DNA of 64,000 nucleotides from Miltoncostaea sp963703045. Lineage in GTDB: Bacteria > Actinomycetota > Thermoleophilia > Miltoncostaeales > Miltoncostaeaceae. The DNA lies in contig OY969782.1 of assembly GCA_963703045.1 (NCBI GenBank), positions 558,001 to 622,000 on the forward strand. Reading direction: 5' to 3'. The notes below the pieces were generated by a model that was not told the origin of the DNA, ran no database searches, and saw only the letters and a list, made by a program, of their open reading frames with translations. Positions 39,986 to 48,317 of the stretch are shown piece after piece (within the stretch, counting starts at the first letter, position 1; each line of letters begins with the position of its first letter). The translations under genes and the position numbers were made by a program.

Positions 39986-41935
39986 TCAGCCGGCGGGCCG
40001 CGTGGCGCCGGTGGCCCCCCTGCCGACCAGGGACCGCAGCGCCGCCACCACGACCGCGTCGAACTCGCTGCCCGAGCGACGCTCGAGCTCATCCATGACA
40101 TCGGCCGCGGACATCGGGAATCGAGCCGGGCCGCCACTGAGCAGTCGGTCGAAGGCGTCGGCGACCGCCAGGATGCGCGCCTCGAGCGGGATGTCCTCGC
40201 CCCGCAGGCCCGCGGGGTAGCCGCCCCCGTCCATCCGCTCGTGGTGGTGCAGCACCCACGGCGCGACCGACGCGAGCCGGCTGCCGGCGAGCATGCGCTC
40301 GCCGATCTCGGGGTGACGCCTCAGCTCCCGCTCCTCGGCCTCGGTGAGCGGGCGATCGGCGGTGACGAGGTCCTCCGGGACGCCGATCTTGCCGACGTCG
40401 TGCAGCAGGCCGGCCACGCGGACGTCCTCCGCCCGGTCGGGCGGCAGGCCGAGCTCGGCGGCCAGCAGCGCGCCCACGCGGCCCACGTTCTCGGAGTGGA
40501 ACACCGTGGCGGGGTGGCGGGCGTCGATGGCGGCGGCGATCGAGGCGACCGTCGTGAGCACCGCCTCGTCGTCGGTGGCGCGCCCCGGCTCCTCGCCGCG
40601 CAGGATCTCGGCGGTGTCGGAGTGGAAGAGGAAGGTGCGGTCGCCACCGTGCTCGCGCGCCCAGTCGAGCGCGCTGCGGGCGTTCTCGACGAGCGACTCG
40701 GGCCGGCCGGCCTGCGCGGGGAAGCTCGCGATCCCGATCGAGAGGGTGAAGTCCTCGAGGCCCGCCACCCGGCCGAGGGCGGCGCGCAGGCGCTCGCCGA
40801 CGCGCAGGGCGTCGAGGCCCTCGACCTCGGGCAGGATGGCCGCGAGCTCGTCGGGGCCCAGCCGGCACCCGACGTCCATCGCGCGCAGCCGCTCGGCGAG
40901 ATGCCGGGAGAGCGCCTCGACCGCGGCCTCGGCAGCGGTCTCGCGCCCCTGCGCCCGCAGCTCGGACAGCCCGTCGAGCGAGACGATCGCCACGCTCAGC
41001 GGGACGCCGGCGCGCAGCGCGCGCGGGCACTCCTGCTCGAGACGGCCGTGGAAGTAGCGCGCGTTGAAGAACCGCGTCAGCGGATCGACGGCGCCGAGGT
41101 CGCGCACCTCCTGGTGCAGCACCGAGAGGGTGAGCGACGCCGCGGCGTGGTCGGCGAGTTGCGCGAGCGCGTCGAGGTCGGGGGCGGTGAAGCCGGAGTC
41201 GGACGCGCCGAAGACGGCGAGCACCCCCAGCGAGGCCTGCGCGCCGACGCCCACGAGCGCCGCGCCGCCGAGGCCCTGCGCGCGCAGCTCCCCCGCCGGG
41301 AGGGGGCCGGTCCAGCGCTCGCCGTCGCGGATCGCCGCGCGCAGCGACGGCGGCACGAGTTCCCCGAGAGCCGCCGCGGGGAGCGGCTCGATGCCGTCGT
41401 AGGCGGCGACCTCCGGGCTGGGCGAGCCGGCCGCCATGAGCGCGGCGGCGGGCGCGTCGAGCAGCGCCCGGGCCTCGGCCAGCACGCGCGCGACCGCCTC
41501 GCGGGGCTCGCGCGTGCGGGAGACGGCCGCCGTCGCCGCGCCGAGCCGGCGGGCGCGCTCGCCGGCGGCGGCGTGCGAGCGCCGCAGCGACTCGTTCTCG
41601 AGGCTGCGCGCGCAGACGGTCGCCACCAGCCGCAGGGCGGCCTCGGCCTCGGCCCCGTCGGCCACGTCCCAGATCTCCAGGCGCCCGATCACCCCGTCGC
41701 CGCCGGTCAGGTCGGCCGAGACGACGTCGTGGTCGTCGCCCTCACCCTCGCGGGCCAGGATCGCCCCGGTCGGACCGACGATGCGCCCGCCGCGCGCCCC
41801 GGTGGCCGCCAGCGCGGCCTCGAGGGCGGCCGGAGCGACCCGCTCGGGGCGGCGCTCGGCCGCCATGCGCTCGACGATCTCCGCCAGCCGCGCCGGGCTG
41901 ATCACACTCCAGGAACTCCGCTTCCATGCGGACAC
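39986..41935 (-). CDS. GAF, degenerate GGDEF, HD-GYP c-di-GMP phosphodiesterase
   Basis: The 649-residue protein has GAF-like regions (about residues 25-290), a GGDEF domain (about 295-430) and an HD-GYP domain (about 445-630). The GGDEF active site reads GPDEL, so cyclase activity is probably lost, while the RAMD allosteric site is kept. The HD-GYP motifs HDVGKIGVPEDL and HHERMDGGGYPAGL are intact. The likely role is cyclic di-GMP breakdown with the GGDEF domain as ligand sensor. GTG 41935 has GGGAGG 6 bases upstream. Confidence 0.88.
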   Translation of the reverse strand: MSAWKRSSWSVISPARLAEIVERMAAERRPERVAPAALEAALAATGARGGRIVGPTGAILAREGEGDDHDVVSADLTGGDGVIGRLEIWDVADGAEAEAALRLVATVCARSLENESLRRSHAAAGERARRLGAATAAVSRTREPREAVARVLAEARALLDAPAAALMAAGSPSPEVAAYDGIEPLPAAALGELVPPSLRAAIRDGERWTGPLPAGELRAQGLGGAALVGVGAQASLGVLAVFGASDSGFTAPDLDALAQLADHAAASLTLSVLHQEVRDLGAVDPLTRFFNARYFHGRLEQECPRALRAGVPLSVAIVSLDGLSELRAQGRETAAEAAVEALSRHLAERLRAMDVGCRLGPDELAAILPEVEGLDALRVGERLRAALGRVAGLEDFTLSIGIASFPAQAGRPESLVENARSALDWAREHGGDRTFLFHSDTAEILRGEEPGRATDDEAVLTTVASIAAAIDARHPATVFHSENVGRVGALLAAELGLPPDRAEDVRVAGLLHDVGKIGVPEDLVTADRPLTEAEERELRRHPEIGERMLAGSRLASVAPWVLHHHERMDGGGYPAGLRGEDIPLEARILAVADAFDRLLSGGPARFPMSAADVMDELERRSGSEFDAVVVAALRSLVGRGATGATRPAG

Positions 41936-42002
41936 TCGCGGCCTCCCGCCGTCGCTCGGGGTCGATATCGACCACCGCGCGGGCGAAATGAAGCCGCGCG
42001 AC

Positions 42003-42443
42003 CTATCCCAGGCGGCGCAGCTCCTCGTCGAGCCGGCGCGCCTCGTCGGGGCTCGCCGCGGGGCCGGCGGGGGCCTCGGGCGGGGACCGTCGCGACCACG
42101 TGCGCGCGACCACCGGGATGGCCGCCAGCCCGAGCGCGACGGCGATCGCGGGAACGAGCCAGGCGATCAGGTCGAAGCCCGACTTCGGCGGGGTGGCGAG
42201 CACCCCGGCGCCGAACTCGTCGACCAGCCCGGCGATGATGCGGTCCTTGTCCCAGTCCGCCTCGATGCGCTGGGCGATGTAGCGCTTCATGTCCTGCGCC
42301 ACGGGGGCGTTCGAGACGTCGAGCGGCGTGTTGCAGGTGGGACAGCGCACCTCGCGGGCCACCTCGTTGACGGTCAGGCCGAGTGCCGTCGCCGGCAGGG
42401 CGGCCAGCACCAGCAGCACGACGACGAGCGCCCGGCGCATCAC
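42003..42443 (-). CDS. ccmH: Cytochrome c maturation protein CcmH
   Basis: The 146-residue protein has a signal peptide or anchor, the redox motif VRCPTCNTPLDVS (variant of LRCxxC) and DMKRYIAQRI with GAGVLATPPKSGFD. A membrane helix (WLVPAIAVALGLAAIPVVA) follows. CcmH reduces apocytochrome c cysteines before haem attachment. ATG 42443 overlaps the TlpA-like gene stop (ATGA). Other ccm genes are not in the window. Confidence 0.9.
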   Translation of the reverse strand: MMRRALVVVLLVLAALPATALGLTVNEVAREVRCPTCNTPLDVSNAPVAQDMKRYIAQRIEADWDKDRIIAGLVDEFGAGVLATPPKSGFDLIAWLVPAIAVALGLAAIPVVARTWSRRSPPEAPAGPAASPDEARRLDEELRRLG

Positions 42444-43087
42444 GCCCGCTCCGCCCGCACCTGGTCGACGGCCGTCGTGAGCTGCTCGGGCTGCACGACG
42501 ACACCGCGGATCTTGAGGGCGATGCGGCCGTCCGGGTCGATCACGAACGTCTCGGGCAGCGCGGGCACCTGGTAGGCGTTCTTCGCGCCGTCCTCGCCGT
42601 CGCGCAGCGTGGGGTACGTGATGCCGTTGCGCCGCACGAACTCGAGGGCCTCACCGCGCAGGTCCTGCACGTCGACCCCGAGGACGACCACGTCCGCCTC
42701 GCCGCGGTAGCGGCGGGCCACGGCCTCGAGCACCGGCGCCTCGGCCTCGCACGGCTCGCACCACGAGGCCCAGAAGTTGAGGACGACGGTCTTCCCGCGC
42801 AGGTCGTCGGTGGAGACCCGGGCGCCCGCCGGGCCGATGCCGTCTCCCGCCACCAGCACGGGCAACGTGATGGACGGGGCGTCGGGGCGATCGCCCGCGG
42901 CCAGGGCGTCCTGGATCGAGGTGCCGATGGCGTCCTTGTTGGCGAGGCCGACGACGAGGAGCAGGAGGACGCCCAGCACGACGGCGCCGCCCACGGCGGC
43001 GGCGACGGTGCGTCGCCGGTCCCAGCCGCTCTCGTGCGGCGGGGTCGGGTCGGGCGTCTCCTCCACATCCCCAGGGTAGCGGGACAC
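42440..43087 (-). CDS. Membrane-anchored TlpA/CcmG-type thiol-disulfide oxidoreductase
   Basis: After an N-terminal membrane anchor (about residues 27-50), the thioredoxin domain has LNFWASWCEPCEAEAP with the CxxC pair, GVDVQ and the cis-proline region ALPETFVIDPDGRIA. It probably keeps cytochrome c thiols reduced with CcmH, to which it is translationally coupled. GTG 43087 or GTG 43066 could be the start. Confidence 0.9.
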   Translation of the reverse strand: MSRYPGDVEETPDPTPPHESGWDRRRTVAAAVGGAVVLGVLLLLVVGLANKDAIGTSIQDALAAGDRPDAPSITLPVLVAGDGIGPAGARVSTDDLRGKTVVLNFWASWCEPCEAEAPVLEAVARRYRGEADVVVLGVDVQDLRGEALEFVRRNGITYPTLRDGEDGAKNAYQVPALPETFVIDPDGRIALKIRGVVVQPEQLTTAVDQVRAERA

Positions 43088-43142
43088 GCCGCCGCGGCCC
43101 GGGCCGAGCGGGGACGATCGACACGGCCGATCGGCGCGCCCG

Positions 43143-43574
43143 TCAGGTCTCGGGGGTCGCCGGCGTCTCGGGCTCGTCGGGGGCGTCGGCGCGCTCGCGG
43201 TCGCGCCGGCGGGCGATCGACTCCTCGACGCGGGTGATCACCCAGTCGGGGACCGGACCGCTCAGGTCCATGTCGGGCCACTCCTGGCGGCCGGTCGCGC
43301 CGGGCGGCTCGTCGGTCGCCTCGGTCGGCGCGGGCGCGGACCGGTCGGGAGCGGCCGCCGGCCGCTCCTCGGCGACGATCTCGCCGTCCCGGATCACGAC
43401 GATGCGCCAGGCGCTCGCGGCGTCGCCGTAGATGACCTCCAGGCGCGCGCGCTCGTGGGCGGCGGTCTCGCGCGCCTCGGATTCCGAGCGGTGCTCGGCG
43501 ATCACGCTGCGCTGGGACGCGGCGTGACCGGAGAGACCCTCGACGACGACCTCGTAGCGGCGGCGGCGGCGCAC
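43143..43574 (-). CDS. Hypothetical protein, 143 aa
   Basis: The first 65 residues (YEVVVEGLSGHAASQRSVIA, then ARETAAHERARLEVIYGD, WRIVVIRDGEIV) look like a small mixed alpha/beta domain. The middle is proline-rich and the last 40 residues are charged helix. GTG 43574 is the only plausible start near a GAGGCG stretch. I do not recognise the family. Confidence 0.55.
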   Translation of the reverse strand: MRRRRRYEVVVEGLSGHAASQRSVIAEHRSESEARETAAHERARLEVIYGDAASAWRIVVIRDGEIVAEERPAAAPDRSAPAPTEATDEPPGATGRQEWPDMDLSGPVPDWVITRVEESIARRRDRERADAPDEPETPATPET

Positions 43575-43630
43575 CGCCTCATCTTCGCGCTCCGGAGGGT
43601 GTCCCCTCCCGATCGTGGGTCGGCTCCGAC

Positions 43631-44332
43631 TCAGCCCGCCGCTGTGAGGGCCACCGAGCCGGACGGGTCGCCGCCGAGCTCGCGGTAGAGCAGCGTGGTG
43701 TTGCGCAGCCAGTTCGAGTTCAGGTTGGTCGGGTCGTTGCCGACGCCGAGGGGCGCGTAGCGCGCCTGGATCTGCGGCAGGGTCACCAGGCCGTCGTCGA
43801 GATAGCCCGTGCGCAGGCCGCGGGCGACGGTCGCGATGTTGTCCTCCCAGCTCGCGAACGTGCGGTGCGGTCCCCAGCCGAACGCGTTGTTGCGGGCGCG
43901 CGCGCCGGGGTCGGAGCCGAGCGAGCTCTCGGCGCGGGCGATCGCCACCAGCGCCCGGGGATCGATGCCGTTCTTCACGCCCTCGCGCACGAACACGTCG
44001 CCGAGGCCCACCAGCGGGGCGCCCGGGTTCTTCGAGGCCATCCACGCGTCGAGCTGGGCCCCGGTCACGTCCGCCCCGCCCGCCCCGGGCGCGGGCGTCG
44101 CCGCGGCGGTCGTCCCGGCCGGCGCCATGGCCCCCTGCAGAGCCGACGCGAAGGCGTTCTGCACCGCCGACCCGCCGGATGCGGGGGTGGTCGCCGCGGC
44201 CGTGCCGGCGGACGTCGCCGCGGTGACCGGGGGGGTGGGCGCCAGGCCGCCGGTGATCTCGCGGATGCGCGCGAGGGTCGCCGTCAGTCCGGATGCCGCC
44301 TCGACGCTCACCCCTCGCGCATCGGCGGCCAC
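43631..44332 (-). CDS. Glucosaminidase-type lysozyme-like protein
   Basis: The C-terminal domain (about residues 105-215) resembles bacterial endo-beta-N-acetylglucosaminidase domains: VREGVKNGIDPRALVAIARA with the catalytic glutamate in AESSLG, then ARNNAFGWG and NIATVARGLRTGYL. The N-terminal 100 residues are an alanine-threonine-rich linker with no clear signal peptide. The start (GTG 44332) is uncertain, and export may use another route. The likely activity is peptidoglycan cleavage. Confidence 0.75.
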   Translation of the reverse strand: MAADARGVSVEAASGLTATLARIREITGGLAPTPPVTAATSAGTAAATTPASGGSAVQNAFASALQGAMAPAGTTAAATPAPGAGGADVTGAQLDAWMASKNPGAPLVGLGDVFVREGVKNGIDPRALVAIARAESSLGSDPGARARNNAFGWGPHRTFASWEDNIATVARGLRTGYLDDGLVTLPQIQARYAPLGVGNDPTNLNSNWLRNTTLLYRELGGDPSGSVALTAAG

Positions 44333-44375
44333 GGCGATGGTCTTGAGGCGGGCGGAGCCGGCCTCGCCCCCCGTC

Positions 44376-45152
44376 CTACCCGAGCAGCTCCCGCACCGCC
44401 CGCACCGGGTCGTCGGCGCGCATGAGGGCCTCCCCCACCAGGATCGCGTCGACGCCCGCCCGCTCGAGGCGCTCGACGTCGTCGGCGCGCGTGATGCCCG
44501 ACTCGGCCACCACCACCGTGCCGGCGGGGACGTCGGCCAGCAGCCGGAACGTCGTGTCGAGGTCGACCTCGAGGCTGTGGAGGTCGCGGTTGTTCACGCC
44601 GATCACCTCGGCCCCGGCGTCCACCGCCGCCTCGACCTCGCCCTCGTCGTGCACCTCGACCAGGCAGTCCATGCCGAGATCGGAGGCGACGCCCATCAGC
44701 GCCCCGAGCTGCGCGACCGGCATCGCGGCGACGATCAGCAGCACGGCGTCGGCTCCGGCCGCCCGCGCCTCGAGGATCTGGTACTCGTCGATCACGAAGT
44801 CCTTGCGGAGCAGCGGGAGCTCGCAGGCGGCACGCGCCTCGACCAGGTCGTCGAGACTCCCCCCGAACCACTCGGGCTCGGTCAGCACCGACACCGCCCG
44901 GGCGCCCGCCGTCTGGTAGGCGGAGACGATCTCGCTCACGCCGGCGTCGGGCCGGATGGGGCCGCGCGAGGGGCTGGCCCGCTTCATCTCGGCGATCAGC
45001 GAGATGCCTTCGGCGATGAGGGCCTCCGAGAAGGGACGCCCCCGGCGCACGGGGCCGAGGCGCTCGCGCAGCGCGTCGGCCGGGACGGCGCGCTTCCGGG
45101 CCGCCAGGTCGGCCCGCGTCCGCTCGACGACGGTCTCGAGGAAGGTCGGCAC
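44376..45152 (-). CDS. trpC: Indole-3-glycerol-phosphate synthase
   Basis: This 258-residue TIM-barrel enzyme forms indole-3-glycerol phosphate in tryptophan synthesis. IAEMKRASPSRG carries the catalytic lysine, and VLTEPEWFGGSL, LRKDFVIDEYQI, GVNNRDLHSLEVD and AESGI are all present. It is the last trp gene of the leftward operon, 10 bases after trpD. The trpA, trpB and trpF genes are not in the window. Confidence 0.95.
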   Translation of the reverse strand: MPTFLETVVERTRADLAARKRAVPADALRERLGPVRRGRPFSEALIAEGISLIAEMKRASPSRGPIRPDAGVSEIVSAYQTAGARAVSVLTEPEWFGGSLDDLVEARAACELPLLRKDFVIDEYQILEARAAGADAVLLIVAAMPVAQLGALMGVASDLGMDCLVEVHDEGEVEAAVDAGAEVIGVNNRDLHSLEVDLDTTFRLLADVPAGTVVVAESGITRADDVERLERAGVDAILVGEALMRADDPVRAVRELLG

Positions 45153-45162
45153 GCCCCGAACC

Positions 45163-46194
45163 CTACGCGGCCGCGGCGAGGCGGCGGGTGGCCCCGACGA
45201 ACGCGTCGAGCCGGTCGCGGGCGGCGCCCTCGTCGATGCTGGTCTCTGCCAGCGGCAACGCGGCCGCGAGCGTGTCGGTGCCGCCGGCCAGCCAGATCGC
45301 CGCGGCCGCGTTGAGCACCACCACGTCCCGCGCCGGGCCGGCCGTGCCGTCGAGCACCGCCCGCAGCACCTCGGCGTTGTGCGACGGGTCGCCCCCGCGC
45401 AGGTCGTCGTCGCCAGGCGGCGTGAACCCCAGCGCGGCCGGGTCGATCTCGCCGCGCCGCACCCCCTCGCCCACCTCGACCGTGTCGGTGACGGCGCCCG
45501 ACGAGACCTCGTCCATCCCGTCGCGCCCGCTCACCAGCAGCGCCCGCTCGCAGCCGAGCAGCTCCAGGGCCCTGCCCATGCGCTCGAGGTAAGCCGGGTC
45601 GCTCACGCCGAGCAGCTGCCGCGGAGCTCCCGCCGGGTTGGTGAGGGGGCCGAGCAGGTTGAAGATCGTCCGCACGCCGAGGGCCCGCCGCACCGGCACG
45701 ATGTGGCGGAACGCGGGGTGGTGCGCCGGCGCGAACATGAAGCCGAGGCCGGTCTCCTCGAGGCAGCGCGAGACGCCGTCGGGGTCGAGGTCGATGCGCG
45801 CCCCGAGGGCCTCGAGCACGTCGGCGCTGCCGCACCGCGAGGTCGCCGAGCGGTTGCCGTGCTTGGCCACCGCGACCCCGGCGCCGGCGACCACGAACGT
45901 CGCGGTGGTGGAGATGTTGAACGTCGACCGGCCGCCGCCGGTGCCGCAGGTGTCGATGAACGGGCCGGCGGGGGCGGCGACCGGCTGGGCGTGGCTGCGG
46001 ACCGTCTCGGCCAGGCCGGCGAGCTCGTCGGCCGTCTCACCCTTGGCCCGCAGCGCGATCAGGAACCCGGCCGTCTGGGCGTCGCCCGCCTCGCCCGACA
46101 GGACGGCGTCGAGGGCGGCCGACGCGCGCGCCCGGCCGAGATCCTCTCCGGCGAGCAGGCGGTCGATGACCTCGGAGATCAGCTCGCTGGGCAC
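45163..46194 (-). CDS. trpD: Anthranilate phosphoribosyltransferase
   Basis: The 343-residue enzyme transfers phosphoribose to anthranilate. The PRPP loop is DTCGTGGGRSTFNIST and the anthranilate pocket KHGNRSATSRCGSADVLEALG. The N-terminal helical domain begins with LISEVIDRLLAGEDL. It lies between trpG and trpC with gaps of 13 and 10 bases. Confidence 0.95.
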   Translation of the reverse strand: MPSELISEVIDRLLAGEDLGRARASAALDAVLSGEAGDAQTAGFLIALRAKGETADELAGLAETVRSHAQPVAAPAGPFIDTCGTGGGRSTFNISTTATFVVAGAGVAVAKHGNRSATSRCGSADVLEALGARIDLDPDGVSRCLEETGLGFMFAPAHHPAFRHIVPVRRALGVRTIFNLLGPLTNPAGAPRQLLGVSDPAYLERMGRALELLGCERALLVSGRDGMDEVSSGAVTDTVEVGEGVRRGEIDPAALGFTPPGDDDLRGGDPSHNAEVLRAVLDGTAGPARDVVVLNAAAAIWLAGGTDTLAAALPLAETSIDEGAARDRLDAFVGATRRLAAAA

Positions 46195-46207
46195 GGTGCG
46201 ATCGTAC

Positions 46208-46780
46208 TCAGACGGTGAGCGCGAGGAAGTTCGAGAGCAGGGGCAGCCCGGCCCCGGTGAGGATCGACTCGGGGTGGAACTGCACGCCCTCGACGGGCAG
46301 GTCGCGGTGGCGCAGCCCCATCACCACGTCCCCGTCGCACCGGGCCGTGACGACCAGGTCGGGCGCCGCGACCGGATCGACGACCAGCGAGTGGTAGCGG
46401 GTCGCGACCATCGGGTTGGCGAGCCCGGCGAAGAGCGCGCGGCCGTCGTGGTGGATCTCGCTCGTCTTGCCGTGCACCGGCTCGCGCCCGCGCACGACCG
46501 CGCCGCCGAACGCCTGCCCGATCGCCTGGTGGCCCAGGCACACGCCGAGGATCGGCACCCTGCCGGCGAGCTCGCGTATCGCCTCGACCGAGATCCCGGC
46601 CTCGTCGGGCGTCTTCGGGCCCGGCGACACGACCAGGTGGGTCGGCGCGAGGGCGGCGATGCCGGCGACGTCGATCGCGTCGTGGCGGTGCACCAGCACC
46701 TCGGCGCCGAGCTCGCCCAGGTACTGGACGAGGTTGTAGGTGAAGCTGTCGTAGTTGTCGATGAGGACGACGCGGGCCAT
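46208..46780 (-). CDS. trpG: Anthranilate/aminodeoxychorismate synthase glutaminase subunit
   Basis: The 190-residue class I glutamine amidotransferase has IDNYDSFTYNLVQYL, the nucleophile in GVCLGHQAIGQ and the His-Glu pair in GVQFHPESILT. It supplies ammonia to TrpE. The family also serves folate synthesis, and this copy may do both. It starts 4 bases after the trpE stop. Confidence 0.94.
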   Translation of the reverse strand: MARVVLIDNYDSFTYNLVQYLGELGAEVLVHRHDAIDVAGIAALAPTHLVVSPGPKTPDEAGISVEAIRELAGRVPILGVCLGHQAIGQAFGGAVVRGREPVHGKTSEIHHDGRALFAGLANPMVATRYHSLVVDPVAAPDLVVTARCDGDVVMGLRHRDLPVEGVQFHPESILTGAGLPLLSNFLALTV

Positions 46781-46784
46781 CGGC

Positions 46785-48317
46785 CTACCAGTCGGTCTGG
46801 GCCGCGGCGACCTCGATGGCGCGGAAGAGCGCGGCCGCCTTGTTCTGGGTCTCCTCGTACTCGGTCGCCGGGACCGAGTCGGCGACGATCCCCGCACCCG
46901 CCTGCACGTGGGCGACGCCGTCGCGGCACACGATGGTGCGGATCGTGATGCAGGTGTCGAGGCCGCCGTCCCACCCGAGCCAGCCGACGGCGCCGCCGTA
47001 GGGGCCGCGCTTGGTCGTCTCGAGCTCGTCGATGATCTCCATCGCACGCACCTTGGGCGCTCCCGAGAGCGTCCCCGCGGGGAAGGTCGCCCGCAGGGCG
47101 TCGGACGCCCGCCGGCCCGCGGCGAGCCGCCCCACGACCGAGCTCTCGATGTGCATCACATGGCTGTACCGCCGCACGTCCATCAGCTCGGTCACCCGCA
47201 CCGTGCCGATCTCGGACACGCGGCCGAGGTCGTTGCGGCCGAGGTTGACGAGCATCACGTGCTCGGCCCGCTCCTTCGGATCCTCGAGCAGCTCGGCGCC
47301 GAGGCGTTCGTCCTCCTCGTCGGTCGCGCCGCGCGGACGGCTGCCGGCGATCGGGTGCATCTCGACCGTGCCGCCCTCGACCTTGACCAGCAACTCGGGG
47401 GACGAGCCCACGAGCGTCACCTCGTCGGTCTCGAGGAAGTACATGTAGGGCGACGGGTTGACGGTGCGCAGGCCCCGGTAGACGGCGAAGGGATCGAGCG
47501 TCATCGGCGCCGAGAACCGCTGCGAGGGGACGACCTGGAAGGCGTCGCCGGCGAAGATGTACTCGCGCGCCCGCTCCACGTTGGCCTCGAACACCTCACG
47601 GGCGACGTTGCTCGTCACCGGTCCGAGCGTCGGCGAGTCGTCGCGCTCGGCGCGGGGCGGCAGCGGGCCCGAGAGCCGGGCCTTGAGCTCGGTGAGGGTG
47701 TCGACCGTCCGTCCGTACGCGGACTCGACGTCGCCGTCGGCGTCGAGCGGGCAGGGCGCGACGATCGTGAGCGAGCGCCGCAGGTGGTCGAAGACGACCA
47801 CCGGACCGGTGACCAGGGCGATCAGGTCGGGCACCCCGACGTCGTCGGGGGGCTGCCCGGGCAGGTGCTCGACGGTGCGCACGAGGTCGTAGCCGAAGTA
47901 GCCGACCGCGCCCCCCCAGAACGAGAGCGGCTCGTGGGGCGGCGCCATCCCCACCTCGCGCACCACGTCCTCGACCGCGCCGAACGGGTCGCGTGCGTCG
48001 AGGGGGCGGGTCGTGCCGTGCTCGTCCGTCACCGCGAGGGCGCCGTCGGCGCCGCGGATCACCGCCTGGGGGCGCACGCCGATCATCGAGTAGCGGCCGA
48101 GCCGCCCCTGCTCGACCGACTCGAGCAGGAAGGCGGGGCCGCCGTCGCGCAGCTTGAGGAAGGCGCTGACCGGCGTCTCGCAGTCGGCGATCCACGTGTG
48201 CGCCAGCGGCACCTGCCCGTACTCGCCGCCGGCGAGCGCGCGCACGTGGTCGATGCCCGGGCGCACGTCGAGCCGCGCGCCGTGGCGCGCGGGCACCTCC
48301 AACCGCAGGCGGGTCAT
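46785..48317 (-). CDS. trpE: Anthranilate synthase component I
   Basis: The 510-residue chorismate-using enzyme carries the LLES tryptophan-binding motif near residue 70, which implies feedback inhibition. The C-terminal catalytic signatures PIAGSRPRGATDEED, LVNLGRNDLGRV and FPAGTLSGAPKVRAM are present. ATG 48317 overlaps the hisIE stop (ATGA). It pairs with TrpG encoded just downstream. Confidence 0.95.
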   Translation of the reverse strand: MTRLRLEVPARHGARLDVRPGIDHVRALAGGEYGQVPLAHTWIADCETPVSAFLKLRDGGPAFLLESVEQGRLGRYSMIGVRPQAVIRGADGALAVTDEHGTTRPLDARDPFGAVEDVVREVGMAPPHEPLSFWGGAVGYFGYDLVRTVEHLPGQPPDDVGVPDLIALVTGPVVVFDHLRRSLTIVAPCPLDADGDVESAYGRTVDTLTELKARLSGPLPPRAERDDSPTLGPVTSNVAREVFEANVERAREYIFAGDAFQVVPSQRFSAPMTLDPFAVYRGLRTVNPSPYMYFLETDEVTLVGSSPELLVKVEGGTVEMHPIAGSRPRGATDEEDERLGAELLEDPKERAEHVMLVNLGRNDLGRVSEIGTVRVTELMDVRRYSHVMHIESSVVGRLAAGRRASDALRATFPAGTLSGAPKVRAMEIIDELETTKRGPYGGAVGWLGWDGGLDTCITIRTIVCRDGVAHVQAGAGIVADSVPATEYEETQNKAAALFRAIEVAAAQTDW

